DNA from: Planctomicrobium sp051465645
Lineage (GTDB): Bacteria; Planctomycetota; Planctomycetia; Planctomycetales; Planctomycetaceae
NCBI RefSeq assembly: GCF_051465645.1
Contig: NZ_CP195790.1
Span: 2,976,001-3,040,000 of the forward strand
Reading direction: 5' to 3'
DNA: 64,000 bases
A model generated the notes under the pieces. The model ran no database searches. It saw only the letters and a list, made by a program, of their open reading frames with translations, and was not told the DNA's origin. Shown in pieces: positions 9,343 through 18,345 of this stretch. The position numbers and the translations under genes were made by a program. Each line of letters opens with the position of its first letter. Position 1 is the stretch's first letter.

Positions 9343-10275
9343 CTACAAAGAGCAGACAGCTTTCATTTTCTGCAGTCCGGTTGTCAGTACGAGTTTGGGA
9401 TCCTGCTTCCAATACTCGCGATTGAACAACTCCAACGACACCACGCCGTCGAATCCAATCTGTCTCAGGATCTCCATGACGCGCGGCCAATTGGTCACGC
9501 CGTCACCAGGATAGACACGATCTGCATCAGTGATCTGAGGTCGTGCTGGGGTTGCCGGATAGTCGTTGAAATGGAAACACGGAATCCCCACTCCAGACAG
9601 CATCCGGAGCCCTTCGATGGAACTTCCACCTTTATAAATGTGATAGATATCTGGCAGGAGACAAGCCTCAGGTTCTCCGCTTTCGATTGCAACGAACACC
9701 GATTCGCCAAGTCGAGACAGATTCTTCGAGAAGCCCCAGACTTCAACTTGAGGGATCACCCCGATATCGCGGCCCAATCGAACGATTGTGGCATAGCGTT
9801 CAGCTGCAGCAAACAGATCAATATTTGGAGCATCTGCAGCTTGAGCCCCAACTGGAGGTGCAGCAATCCGAGTCCCGCCGATTTGCTGAAGCAGGTCCAT
9901 ATCCCGCTTCATTTGCTCGACACCTTTTTGCCGCAGCGCAGGATCATCGACAATCCACTGAGCGAACCCGATGGCGCTCTCAACCTTAAGCCCCAGGTCC
10001 GCAATCTTCTTGCCGAGGTCCGACAGGGACTTTCCAGAATCTCGATAAGCTTCGATTTCCCGAATCCACGGTTCGATGCCGTCATAACCGCAAGCCGCAA
10101 CCAGATCGACGATCTGATCTAAAGGCAACTTCTGTTCGCGAATCGTGCTTGTGTTCAGGCAGAAACGGAACGACTTGCGCATCGGTTCCTCTTTCGCTGA
10201 TTTGGCTGATGCTGGCATCGCAGTGGTCATTCCAGTAACGAGAGACGCAGCGATCATCTGTCGACGATTGAACAT
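9343..10275 (-). CDS. Sugar phosphate isomerase/epimerase-like TIM barrel, Tat signal
   Basis: 310 residues from ATG 10275. The N-terminus MFNRRQMIAASLVTGM resembles a twin-arginine signal with a short A-rich tail (PASAKSA), so export is likely. The rest is a xylose isomerase-like TIM barrel (PF01261): GYDGIEPWIREIEAYRDSG, later VEVWGFSKNLSRLGES with the strand-borne acidic residue, LLPDIYHIYKGG, CFHFNDYPA with His, and a C-terminal DGVVSLELFNREYW. Such proteins bind a divalent metal with Glu/Asp/His residues and rearrange sugars. Substrate unknown. Planctomycetes carry many of these beside Gfo/Idh oxidoreductases, but none is adjacent here. Confidence 0.82.
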   Translation of the reverse strand: MFNRRQMIAASLVTGMTTAMPASAKSAKEEPMRKSFRFCLNTSTIREQKLPLDQIVDLVAACGYDGIEPWIREIEAYRDSGKSLSDLGKKIADLGLKVESAIGFAQWIVDDPALRQKGVEQMKRDMDLLQQIGGTRIAAPPVGAQAADAPNIDLFAAAERYATIVRLGRDIGVIPQVEVWGFSKNLSRLGESVFVAIESGEPEACLLPDIYHIYKGGSSIEGLRMLSGVGIPCFHFNDYPATPARPQITDADRVYPGDGVTNWPRVMEILRQIGFDGVVSLELFNREYWKQDPKLVLTTGLQKMKAVCSL

Positions 10276-10354
10276 GAAACACGCTCGCTTAACAACCAGA
10301 GAGGCAATCACTCAGAGAAACCACACAGAGAAGACAAACTCTAAGCAACAGGGC

Positions 10355-11623
10355 TTATGAATTGCGAACGAGTTCGACCATCTTCTTCGCCATCTCCGGA
10401 AGTCGATAGTGACGCCGCACTCCTTCCCAAGCAGCCTTGGCGAATTCAAACCGCTTATCACAATCGGCGAGTTCCAATATCCCGTCAGCGAGAGCCTGCG
10501 GATCGCGAGGCTTCACAAGAATCCCACCACCCGTCGCCTCAAGCATTTCCGGAAACGATCCATGGGCCGGTTGAACAACAGGAATCCCGTTTGCCATTGC
10601 CTCCAATACCGGGAGACCTTTGGGTTCAAGGAACTCAGTCGGCATTGAAAAGACATCGACATCACTGAAGAAGTGCACCTTCTCTCTCATCGTATCTGGG
10701 CTGCCGATGTTCGTAACATCGACACCTGCGTCATGGAGTTTCGCCAGTGTCTTCCTGAGATACGGCTGATTGCTTTTCCCCTGCTGGCCTCCGATTTTCA
10801 GTTGTGCGTGCGGGATCTTTTCTTTGATCAGGAGAAAAGCGTCCACCAGGTGGTGCAGACCTTTCTCCGGTGCCATTCGCCCAAAGTAGCCCACAATGAA
10901 TCGCTCCGGCGTCCCTTTGCGTGGCTCACCGGGATGCAAATCGACGTCGATTCCCAACGGCAATACGGAAAAGAGTTCCACCGGCAATGAGAGATAGTTT
11001 GCCATATAACGACGATAGAACTCAGTGTGCGTCACAAAGCCATCGAAATCCTGAGCACGCTGAGAAACCAGATCAATCGCCTGCCTGCGATAAACCTCAG
11101 GTAAACCGTCGAGAAAAACATCATCTCCCTGTAACTGACAGTAGATCGGGACTGATACCTGACGTTTGATTTCCTTCACTGCACCGGAAAGCAAAGCATT
11201 GCTGAAGAACACGGCATCAGGATTCAGCTGTTTGATGAAACCTGCCAACTCGGCAATGGCCGCACGATAAGGCCCGCTATCCCCATCCAACATCGACACA
11301 GTCAGCTCGCCCAATTCCGACGCATCGTTACTGACTGCAAACGATGTCGCCAGACGAATGACGGACGGGTGATCGAGCCAGCTGGTCGCAAACTTTGGGA
11401 GCGAGTTCCACCACTTGAACCGACTGTTCAGGTAAACATTCAGTCCCCCGAGAAAGATTCGGTTTAGACCATGGTTCTCTTCATCCAGACGCAAGGGGGT
11501 ATACGTCGGGATCAAGGAGACATCAACGTCCTGATCCATCAACGCCTGGGCAACAGTGTTGTCGTGCATACAGGCACCACAAAACATGCCAGCGCCGCCT
11601 GAGGTCACGATAGCAATATGCAT
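10355..11623 (-). CDS. Glycosyltransferase family 4 (GT-B fold)
   Basis: 422 residues. N-terminal Rossmann half starts MHIAIVTSGGAGMFCGACMHD, and the C-terminal half contains IVGYFGRMAPEKGLHHLVDA and EFLEPKGLPVLEAMANGIPV, the E-x7-E nucleotide-sugar binding signature of GT4 enzymes. It should transfer a sugar from a nucleotide donor in the cytoplasm. Cys-rich start (CGAC) is slightly unusual. Start at 11623 has GGGGAT about 5 nt upstream. Divergent from rfbB, which makes a nucleotide sugar, so both may serve surface polysaccharide synthesis. Acceptor unknown. Confidence 0.87.
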   Translation of the reverse strand: MHIAIVTSGGAGMFCGACMHDNTVAQALMDQDVDVSLIPTYTPLRLDEENHGLNRIFLGGLNVYLNSRFKWWNSLPKFATSWLDHPSVIRLATSFAVSNDASELGELTVSMLDGDSGPYRAAIAELAGFIKQLNPDAVFFSNALLSGAVKEIKRQVSVPIYCQLQGDDVFLDGLPEVYRRQAIDLVSQRAQDFDGFVTHTEFYRRYMANYLSLPVELFSVLPLGIDVDLHPGEPRKGTPERFIVGYFGRMAPEKGLHHLVDAFLLIKEKIPHAQLKIGGQQGKSNQPYLRKTLAKLHDAGVDVTNIGSPDTMREKVHFFSDVDVFSMPTEFLEPKGLPVLEAMANGIPVVQPAHGSFPEMLEATGGGILVKPRDPQALADGILELADCDKRFEFAKAAWEGVRRHYRLPEMAKKMVELVRNS

Positions 11624-11861
11624 GGAATCCCCGATGGTCCGAAAAGGGAAGTTTCAACTCAGACTCGCATGATCCGCTTCTACCAAACAACGTCAGCGCG
11701 CGACACAGGAAAGCACGACGGATTCGATCAGGTTCGATTTTACTGGATGTTATTCCGTTCCCGACATCGTATCTCCTATCATAGTATTGCCTGAACGGTT
11801 GCTGTCGACCGCACCAAAATTGATGCCACGGAATCTGTTCCCGACTCGGAATCGAGCTCAA

Positions 11862-12884
11862 ATGCAAAAGATCGTTGTCACCGGTGGCTGCGGGTTCATC
11901 GGCTCGAATTTTATTCGCATGATGCACGACACGCACCCAGGCATGTCGATACTCAACATTGACAAATTGACCTACGCCGGGAACGCAGAAAATCTCTCCG
12001 ATCTGGACCAGAGCCCTCGTTACCAATTGTTGCGAGGAGACATCTGCGACGCCGAGCACATCAACAACGTCTTCGCAAAAAACAAAGACATCGACGCAGT
12101 TCTGAACTTCGCTGCCGAGAGCCATGTCGACAGGAGTATTTTGAATTCTGGGCCATTCGTTCATACGAATATCGTGGGAACACAAACCCTGCTCGACGCT
12201 TGTCGAACGTTCCAAATCCCTCGCTTCCTCCAAATCTCGACAGACGAAGTTTACGGTTCGCTTGGATCGGTCGGGTTCTTTACTGAAGAGACTCCACTCG
12301 CCCCGAACAGTCCTTACTCAGCGTCTAAAGCAGCAGCCGACTTGCTGGTGAGATCGTACGTTCACACCTTTCATTTCCCGGCAATCGTCACGCGTTGTTC
12401 CAACAATTACGGCCCCTATCAGTTCCCAGAGAAGCTCCTGCCATTGTTCATCGCGAATGCCATGGAAGGGAAACGTCTTCCTGTCTATGGCACCGGGGAG
12501 AACGTCCGGGACTGGATTCATGTGCTCGATCATTGTCGAGGAATCGAAAGTGCACTGCTCAAGGGAACGCCGGGCGAGGTTTATAACTTTGGCGGCCGGA
12601 CAGAGATGACGAACATCGCACTGACGCGACTGCTTCTCAAATTGCTCAATCGATCAGAAGATCTGATTGAATATGTCAAAGATCGCCCCGGCCACGATCT
12701 GCGTTATGCGATTGATTGCACAAAAGCCGAACAAGAACTCGGTTGGACTCCGCAGATTTCGTTTGAGACGGGACTGCAGGAAACCATTAACTGGTACATC
12801 ACCAACACCGACTGGGTGCAGCGCATTCGCAGTGGCGAGTACCAGAAATACTACGAGACCCAGTATGGACATCGCCTGAACTAA
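11862..12884 (+). CDS. rfbB: dTDP-glucose 4,6-dehydratase
   Basis: 340 residues. Converts dTDP-D-glucose to dTDP-4-keto-6-deoxy-D-glucose, the branch point to rhamnose and other deoxysugars. Signatures of the extended SDR family: GGCGFIGSNF (NAD-binding glycine motif, residues 8-17), NFAAESHVDRS, STDEVYGSLG with the Thr-Asp-Glu catalytic trio, YSASKAA with the Tyr-x3-Lys pair, and NNYGPYQFPEKLLPLFI. Start at 11862 follows a GGA and fits the family N-terminus; the upstream in-frame start at 11787 adds an unrelated leader. The other rml genes are not adjacent. Confidence 0.96.
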   Translation: MQKIVVTGGCGFIGSNFIRMMHDTHPGMSILNIDKLTYAGNAENLSDLDQSPRYQLLRGDICDAEHINNVFAKNKDIDAVLNFAAESHVDRSILNSGPFVHTNIVGTQTLLDACRTFQIPRFLQISTDEVYGSLGSVGFFTEETPLAPNSPYSASKAAADLLVRSYVHTFHFPAIVTRCSNNYGPYQFPEKLLPLFIANAMEGKRLPVYGTGENVRDWIHVLDHCRGIESALLKGTPGEVYNFGGRTEMTNIALTRLLLKLLNRSEDLIEYVKDRPGHDLRYAIDCTKAEQELGWTPQISFETGLQETINWYITNTDWVQRIRSGEYQKYYETQYGHRLN

Positions 12885-12927
12885 CCCACGTCACTCCTGG
12901 CATCCTGCAAGAACTCGCTCAAAACAG

Positions 12928-12965
12928 AAACGGCCATGTGAAGCAAACTCTTCACATGGCCGTTT
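12928..12965. terminator. Hairpin terminator shared by convergent genes
   Basis: Perfect 16-bp stem (12928-12943 with 12950-12965), 6-nt loop, starting with AAA and ending with TTT, so it can act on both strands. Lies between rfbB and the convergent zinc-ribbon protein gene. Confidence 0.85.
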
Positions 12966-13019
12966 GATTTGGAATTCAAGTCCACACCGGACTGACAGAT
13001 CAGGCAATCACCGACGAGG

Positions 13020-15569
13020 CTACTTTGTTGTGGTCTCCACGGCAGTTGTCTGTGCAGGTGGAGTGACACCACCTCCGACAAAGCCCCGATACAGCGCAAC
13101 AAACTCCAAAGCGTCTAATTCGCGTGAGTCGAGGGTCAAACGCCACAACTCACCAGCCTTGTCCCGATTGGCAGCATCACCAGCCAACAGCAGGAACAAA
13201 TCTTCCTGAATCAGCTGATCAAAAAGCCTCTGAATGAATGCGATTGAATCCTTCGTTGAATGTGCTGCCTGGACACGCCCCCCCATCCGCAATGCGATGG
13301 CATCAAGATGGTCCGGGAATCGCTTCGACACATTGGAGCGGAAGGCACGTTCCAGAATATTGCTCGCCTGCACCAGTTGGCCGGCCGAAATCTGAGCCGC
13401 TGTTGTTGCGTAAATCAGATCAACATTCTCTGGCACAAGGCCCTTCTCCGGGAAAGCCGCTTTCAAATTCGCAGACAAGGTACTCTGACCCGTTGCTTCA
13501 GACAGTGCCAGCAACAAGCCCGGCAATTGGGTTGTGAGATATGGCTCCTGCAAAGCGACATCACTGACTGATCCTCGCTCCTGAGCGATAGCCCAAACCT
13601 GCTCAAGCAAGCCAGCTTCAGCAAAGTATCGCAGGAGCGTAACCTGCAGATCCAATCGCTTCACAGCAAGATCATTCAGTCGGCCGCACTGCTGACGATA
13701 CCGGTTGAATGCAATGCGAACGCGATCGTCCGAGTTCGGAATTCCCAGAACCTTGGCGAGGTCTGCCCGAACGAGTGATTCCTGCTTCTGGCACTCGTCA
13801 ACGAGATTCCTCGTCACCACCGGCCCTGGTGTCATCCCCCGATAAAAATCGAGCCCCTTCTGAATCATTGCCAAAGCGGCGTCATTCTGCCCGAGGTGCA
13901 ATTGCACAATGGCAAGACTGGAGGCGGCCTGAGCGGCAGAACGTGACGGGGCAGAGTCAGGAAGTCCCTGATTCGGTTTTCCATCACTGTCGTAAATTTC
14001 TTTACGCCCTGGAGTATTCACTGTTGTTGGAGCCTCAACGGTCGCCATCGCAGCGACAGCTTTCTCCAGAGAAGCAGTCGCTGTTGCAGAGTCCTTTAAC
14101 ACGTGAGCCGCATCGGCCACCGCTGCCCAGACCTGCACTTGAGTTGCAGCATCGAACTTGCCAGCTTCAATCGCTGCTGTCACTTTCGGAATCGCCGCCG
14201 CCGACTGGGTCAACACGAGGCGACCAGCCCAGGCTGCGCGGCATGCGGCCTGAGATGCAGAGTCCTTCGTTGCACCCGCAAAAGCGAGAGCTTGATCACT
14301 CAATTTGCGAACAACAAGTTCTTCAACCACACCCATTCGCATTGGTTCGGCAACACCGACATGCCATGGGAACCGCGATTCAAGATCAACGTCGAAGGTC
14401 AGCCCATAGACTGCCATGCGCCAGAACAGCGACAGAGTTCCACGAATCGTCGCGTCCTGTTGCTGTTCGATCAGATTGTTCGCATTTTCAGTCTGATCGG
14501 TAGCGACCAGCAACGATGCCAGAGCCAACGCGTAGTCATGGGATCTACGCACGGATTTCGGCAAGTTCTTGGTGAAAGCCAAGGCCTCTTTCGCTGTCGC
14601 AGCTGCTTCTGCTTTCTTGCCGGTTCGGAGCTGCAGCCATCCCACTTCTGTCAGTGGCTGAATCTGAAGATAGGCAATCCCCTGATTGGACTGCTGCAGG
14701 CGTTTGATCTGCTCCTGGGCACGTTTCAGGTCGCCAGCAATCGCAAACGAAATCGCTGCCTGCTGGACTCCATATTCAATTTGTCGATTCTTGTCTCGCT
14801 GGCGAGCACGATCGACAATCGAAACCAGAGACTGCTTTTGGACCTCAGCCAGAGTCAGCAATGGCTTCTCTGTCTGGACTTTGATCTGGTTCGATGGGAC
14901 GAGATCCGCCTTGTCCTTTTCATCAACTGCAGGTGTCATCGGCTTTACGACCAATGAAGGATCTTCGCCCCCAGAAGTCACCAGCCAGACGGCAACGCCT
15001 CCGATCAGCACCGCAGCTCCGACCCCCGCCAGAAGCAGTGTCTTGTTCCCTTTGGACTCGACCTTCGGCGCCTCTTCGACCTTCGGCTTTCGAGTTTTGA
15101 AAACGGGGACCATACAGCTCGGGTTGCAGCACTGAACGTCCTTCCCTGCATCCGTCGGCAACATGTATCCCGGGGTTTCACACATTGGACAGACGACTTC
15201 CAACGTCCGCCCTTTGACCGGTTTGGGGGCGAGCTTAATTGCTCGACGCATTGCCGAAGTGTCGACGTCAAATGGATCGTCCGAGTCAGCCTTGTCTTTG
15301 CTTCCCGGCCCGGCAGCTGGTTTTGCCCCCGGGCGACCTGCTCCCGGTGCAGCCGGTCGAGCTCCAGTCGGCACCGATGGTGATGACGACTTCTGAGGAG
15401 CCCCCGCACCTGGCTTCGCGACCGGTTTCGTTGGTGTCGCTGGTGTCGCTGGCTTCTTGACCGCCGCTGATGACGGCTTTCCAGACATGGATGCCCCACA
15501 AAACGGACATTCATCGACGTCGTCTTCGAGGACCGATGCTTTACAGGACGGGCAACTGCGGAAGTCCAT
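13020..15569 (-). CDS. Zinc-ribbon, single-TM protein with long helical C-terminal region
   Basis: 849 residues, not a recognised family. Visible parts in order: an N-terminal zinc ribbon (C6-x2-C9 and C21-x2-C24, CPSC and CPFC); a Pro/Ala/Lys/Gly-rich linker to about residue 105; a second four-Cys site (CPMC near 125, then CNPSC near 145); a transmembrane helix (TLLLAGVGAAVLIGGVAVWLV, about 179-198); and about 650 residues of Ala/Leu/Gln-rich helices with TPR-like character (for example AQEQIKRLQQSN, AALAMIQKGLDFYRG). Topology would place the zinc ribbons in the cytoplasm and the helical part outside. This layout is typical of planctomycete hypotheticals. Probably monocistronic. Confidence 0.8.
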   Translation of the reverse strand: MDFRSCPSCKASVLEDDVDECPFCGASMSGKPSSAAVKKPATPATPTKPVAKPGAGAPQKSSSPSVPTGARPAAPGAGRPGAKPAAGPGSKDKADSDDPFDVDTSAMRRAIKLAPKPVKGRTLEVVCPMCETPGYMLPTDAGKDVQCCNPSCMVPVFKTRKPKVEEAPKVESKGNKTLLLAGVGAAVLIGGVAVWLVTSGGEDPSLVVKPMTPAVDEKDKADLVPSNQIKVQTEKPLLTLAEVQKQSLVSIVDRARQRDKNRQIEYGVQQAAISFAIAGDLKRAQEQIKRLQQSNQGIAYLQIQPLTEVGWLQLRTGKKAEAAATAKEALAFTKNLPKSVRRSHDYALALASLLVATDQTENANNLIEQQQDATIRGTLSLFWRMAVYGLTFDVDLESRFPWHVGVAEPMRMGVVEELVVRKLSDQALAFAGATKDSASQAACRAAWAGRLVLTQSAAAIPKVTAAIEAGKFDAATQVQVWAAVADAAHVLKDSATATASLEKAVAAMATVEAPTTVNTPGRKEIYDSDGKPNQGLPDSAPSRSAAQAASSLAIVQLHLGQNDAALAMIQKGLDFYRGMTPGPVVTRNLVDECQKQESLVRADLAKVLGIPNSDDRVRIAFNRYRQQCGRLNDLAVKRLDLQVTLLRYFAEAGLLEQVWAIAQERGSVSDVALQEPYLTTQLPGLLLALSEATGQSTLSANLKAAFPEKGLVPENVDLIYATTAAQISAGQLVQASNILERAFRSNVSKRFPDHLDAIALRMGGRVQAAHSTKDSIAFIQRLFDQLIQEDLFLLLAGDAANRDKAGELWRLTLDSRELDALEFVALYRGFVGGGVTPPAQTTAVETTTK

Positions 15570-16133
15570 ATCTCAAACTTAGCTCAGGTGAATTAGCGAT
15601 GATCGTGTGAATTCGATCGGAGATTTGGCTCTTGTTATCATACCTGACAACAAGGTCGACCGTCACGAGTTTCGCTGATACTATCAAAGAGTTCCAATCG
15701 ATCCTTCAATCCCAGGCCGAAAATTTCGCCTCCCAGGCAAAACCACTCGTTCGGAGATTGTCGGAATTTCGGAATACGCCAGAAACAGTAACATTTATCT
15801 TGTCCCTCAAGAACCCCTGAAATCGCCTCGAATCTGGTCGAATTCGCTTGCCGATTTCCCGTCGACACGAATTTTGAACATCATCTGAAATGCATGTTTT
15901 GAGTCAGCATTTTGAATTTGCTGCTTCGAATCGATTCCAGAGAATTGACCAGCATCGCTGCGATCCAAAGAGTTCGACGTTCAACCAGACAGTTGGTCTC
16001 TCCCTGAGCTCAACACCGGAATCAGTGACAGACTGTGATTCCACCGGACTTCGATTGTAAAATCGGAAATGATTCAGCAGATCAGTTCGGTGATTTCCCA
16101 GTTCGAGTTTCACACAATCCCGCATTGAGAGTT
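15570..16133. other. Long intergenic region
   Basis: 564 bases between the divergent zinc-ribbon gene and the heme lipoprotein gene. Contains only short frames (for example 15632-15820, 62 codons, TTG start) with no family resemblance. No hairpin terminator or clear promoter seen. Confidence 0.4.
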
Positions 16134-17303
16134 ATGTACAAACTCAATTTTCCTCCAGCCGTCCTCGTCGCGACACTTTCTCTGCAGGGATTGTTTCTCG
16201 GGGGATGTGGATCAAAACCAGCTCCACCTGCGGCGGAGACCACTCCTGCCACGCCAGCAGCGCCTGCCACCAGCCCTGCTCCAGAGGCCAGTCAAGCTCC
16301 GACGCCGGCTGCACAACCAGCCCCGGCTGTTGCCAACACTGGCGGAAAAGAGACGAAGTGGATCGGAACCATTCCGTACGACGTCTTCTATGACCAGCCA
16401 CTCGTGATTGCGGCAAACTCGGCATCCACAGGGACCGTCCCTGCTCTGCCAGCCGGAAATGCGATCGCTGCCGCCACGACTTCACCGACATCTCCGTCCG
16501 CAACACAGGCCAGTCCTGCAATGCCTGCAACTCCAGCAGAGTCGATGCCGGCAACCCCAGCAGCAACTCCGTCTGCAAACGCACCGATGGGGGCTGCTGC
16601 CAACTGGGCCGAAGTGATCCCGATGCCGATTCTGGTTGAAGAGATCAAACTTCTCCGAACCCAACTCACCGGAAACCTTCAGACCGTCGCGACATACAAC
16701 AAATCTTTCAAGTCAATCTCGCTCGACAGTGCAGTTCTTGCAGCACTCGCAGGACTCGCTGAAGTCCACCCGGAAGCGTTGAACTGGAAGGACAAAGCTC
16801 ACTTTGTCCGCGACCTGGCATCTGAGATTTCCAGCAGCGCCAGCGGAACCGGCCGAGACGCCTTCACAAAGAGCAAAGAGCCGTTCGACAAGCTGACCAT
16901 CATTCTCGACGGCGGCAAAGCGCCAGAGATGGAATCCAAAGCTGGAGCTCCTTTCGCCGACAACATTTACGTTGCCGACATGATGAAAAGAATCGAACAC
17001 TCCTTCACAGGTCTGAAGTCGAACTTCAACACCCCGGCCCGGCTGAAAGAAGACCCACAGTTGATCGAGCGGGAACTTCGACTGCTCACTGCGCTCGGCA
17101 CCATGATGACAGACCGCAGCTACGATTCTGCTGAAGAAGAGAACTACCAGAAGCTCGCCAACCAATTTATCGGAGGCACAAAAGACGCCCTGACGGCTGC
17201 CAAGTCAGGCGATCTCGAAGGTTACCAGGCCGCACTCAATAAGGCTCAGACCTCATGTGCGGAATGCCACCAGCAATATCGCGGCAACGGGTCTTCGTTC
17301 TGA
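16134..17303 (+). CDS. Lipoprotein with C-terminal cytochrome c'-type heme site
   Basis: 389 residues from ATG 16134. Signal peptide with lipobox LGGC (Cys25) predicts lipid attachment. A Pro/Ala/Thr linker fills residues 30-165 apart from a small KWIGTIPYDVFYDQPL patch. From about 175 the chain is helical (MPILVEEIKLLRTQLTGNL onward) and ends with SCAECHQQYRGNG: one CxxCH heme site at 375-379 followed by x-x-Y/F-R. A heme site at the very C-terminus of a helical bundle is the hallmark of cytochrome c'-type domains, so a tethered mono-heme c-type protein is likely. Whether it carries electrons or binds gas ligands cannot be told. It lies 22 nt before the methylofuran gene pair and could be co-transcribed. 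Confidence 0.72.
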   Translation: MYKLNFPPAVLVATLSLQGLFLGGCGSKPAPPAAETTPATPAAPATSPAPEASQAPTPAAQPAPAVANTGGKETKWIGTIPYDVFYDQPLVIAANSASTGTVPALPAGNAIAAATTSPTSPSATQASPAMPATPAESMPATPAATPSANAPMGAAANWAEVIPMPILVEEIKLLRTQLTGNLQTVATYNKSFKSISLDSAVLAALAGLAEVHPEALNWKDKAHFVRDLASEISSSASGTGRDAFTKSKEPFDKLTIILDGGKAPEMESKAGAPFADNIYVADMMKRIEHSFTGLKSNFNTPARLKEDPQLIERELRLLTALGTMMTDRSYDSAEEENYQKLANQFIGGTKDALTAAKSGDLEGYQAALNKAQTSCAECHQQYRGNGSSF

Positions 17304-17325
17304 TTTCCGTGATTGAGCCTCATTC

Positions 17326-18345
17326 ATGAAAATTCTTGTCAGTGAATTTGTTTGCGGCGGCGGATGGCCAGCATCCTGCCTGCCCCCACTCCTTTTTTCA
17401 GAAGGACGTGGGATGCTGCAGGCGATTGTCAACGACCTGTGCCGCCTTCCCGGGGTCACAATCGAGACCACACTCGACCAGAACCTTCTGGAACTGATTT
17501 CACTCCCTGAAGAGGTGACCATCATTCCAGTGGAGTCGGAATCGGTCAGCGATGAATGGGAAACACTGCTCGACCGAGCACAGAACTGCGACGGTGTTTT
17601 CCTGATCGCACCGGAGATCGATGGAATTCTGCTCGACCGCGTCGAGCGATTCAAGGAGGCAGGCGTCCGCCTGTTCAACTCCGATTGCGATGCCGTTCGA
17701 CTCACCGCAGACAAGCTTGAGACCTACAAATTCTGCGTTCGCAACGATATTGCCACGATCGAAACACGTCCGGCATGGAACCTTCAATTTGAAGATCCAC
17801 CATGGCCGGCAACTGTCGTCAAACAACGCCACGGGGCCGGTGGCCTCGACATGCAGTTGCTGACCTGCACCGAGGAATATCTGCAGTTCTGTGACAATGT
17901 CGAACTCGACCAGTTCATCATGCAGCCCTACATCAAGGGACAGGCAATCTCCGTTGCCACCATTATTTCTGGTCCTGACGATGTCCTGATCCTTCCGGTG
18001 GGAGCACAAAAATTCTCGCCGGAAAACCAGTTTGCCTACGTCGGCGGTCAAATCCCGATCCAGCTGAAAAATATCGAAGCCATCGAAGCTCTTGTCCGCA
18101 AAGTGGTCGCGTTAATCCCGGGGCTATACGGATGGACTGGTTTCGACATCATGATTCCGGATGACTCTCCGACAGACCCATTGGTCGTTGACATCAATCC
18201 ACGCCTGACAACCAGCTATATCGGGTATCGAGCCCTCTCTGATACCAATCTCGCCGCATGGCTCATCAACCCCGGACTCAGACCGGCCCCGACTTTTCGT
18301 GGGCAAGTTCGATTTCAGTCTAATTCGCAGCTGGAAATTCAATGA
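17326..18345 (+). CDS. ATP-grasp ligase, MfnD-like (methylofuran/H4MPT C1 pathway)
   Basis: 339 residues, ATP-grasp fold: LTADKLETYKFCVRN, then the ATP-binding VVKQRHGAGGLDMQLL near 165, the loop IMQPYIKGQAISVATII, and the metal-binding VDINPRLTTSYIGY near 285. The N-terminus MKILVSEFVCGGG and the ending match the family that includes tyramine-glutamate ligase (MfnD) of methanofuran synthesis and the ATP-grasp gene of the bacterial H4MPT gene cluster. Likely joins glutamate to an amine in building methylofuran, the formyl carrier of the C1 pathway. Its stop codon overlaps the next start by 4 nt (ATGA), so the pair is translationally coupled; the partner is also a C1-pathway protein, which supports the call. 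Exact substrate is inferred. Confidence 0.75.
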   Translation: MKILVSEFVCGGGWPASCLPPLLFSEGRGMLQAIVNDLCRLPGVTIETTLDQNLLELISLPEEVTIIPVESESVSDEWETLLDRAQNCDGVFLIAPEIDGILLDRVERFKEAGVRLFNSDCDAVRLTADKLETYKFCVRNDIATIETRPAWNLQFEDPPWPATVVKQRHGAGGLDMQLLTCTEEYLQFCDNVELDQFIMQPYIKGQAISVATIISGPDDVLILPVGAQKFSPENQFAYVGGQIPIQLKNIEAIEALVRKVVALIPGLYGWTGFDIMIPDDSPTDPLVVDINPRLTTSYIGYRALSDTNLAAWLINPGLRPAPTFRGQVRFQSNSQLEIQ

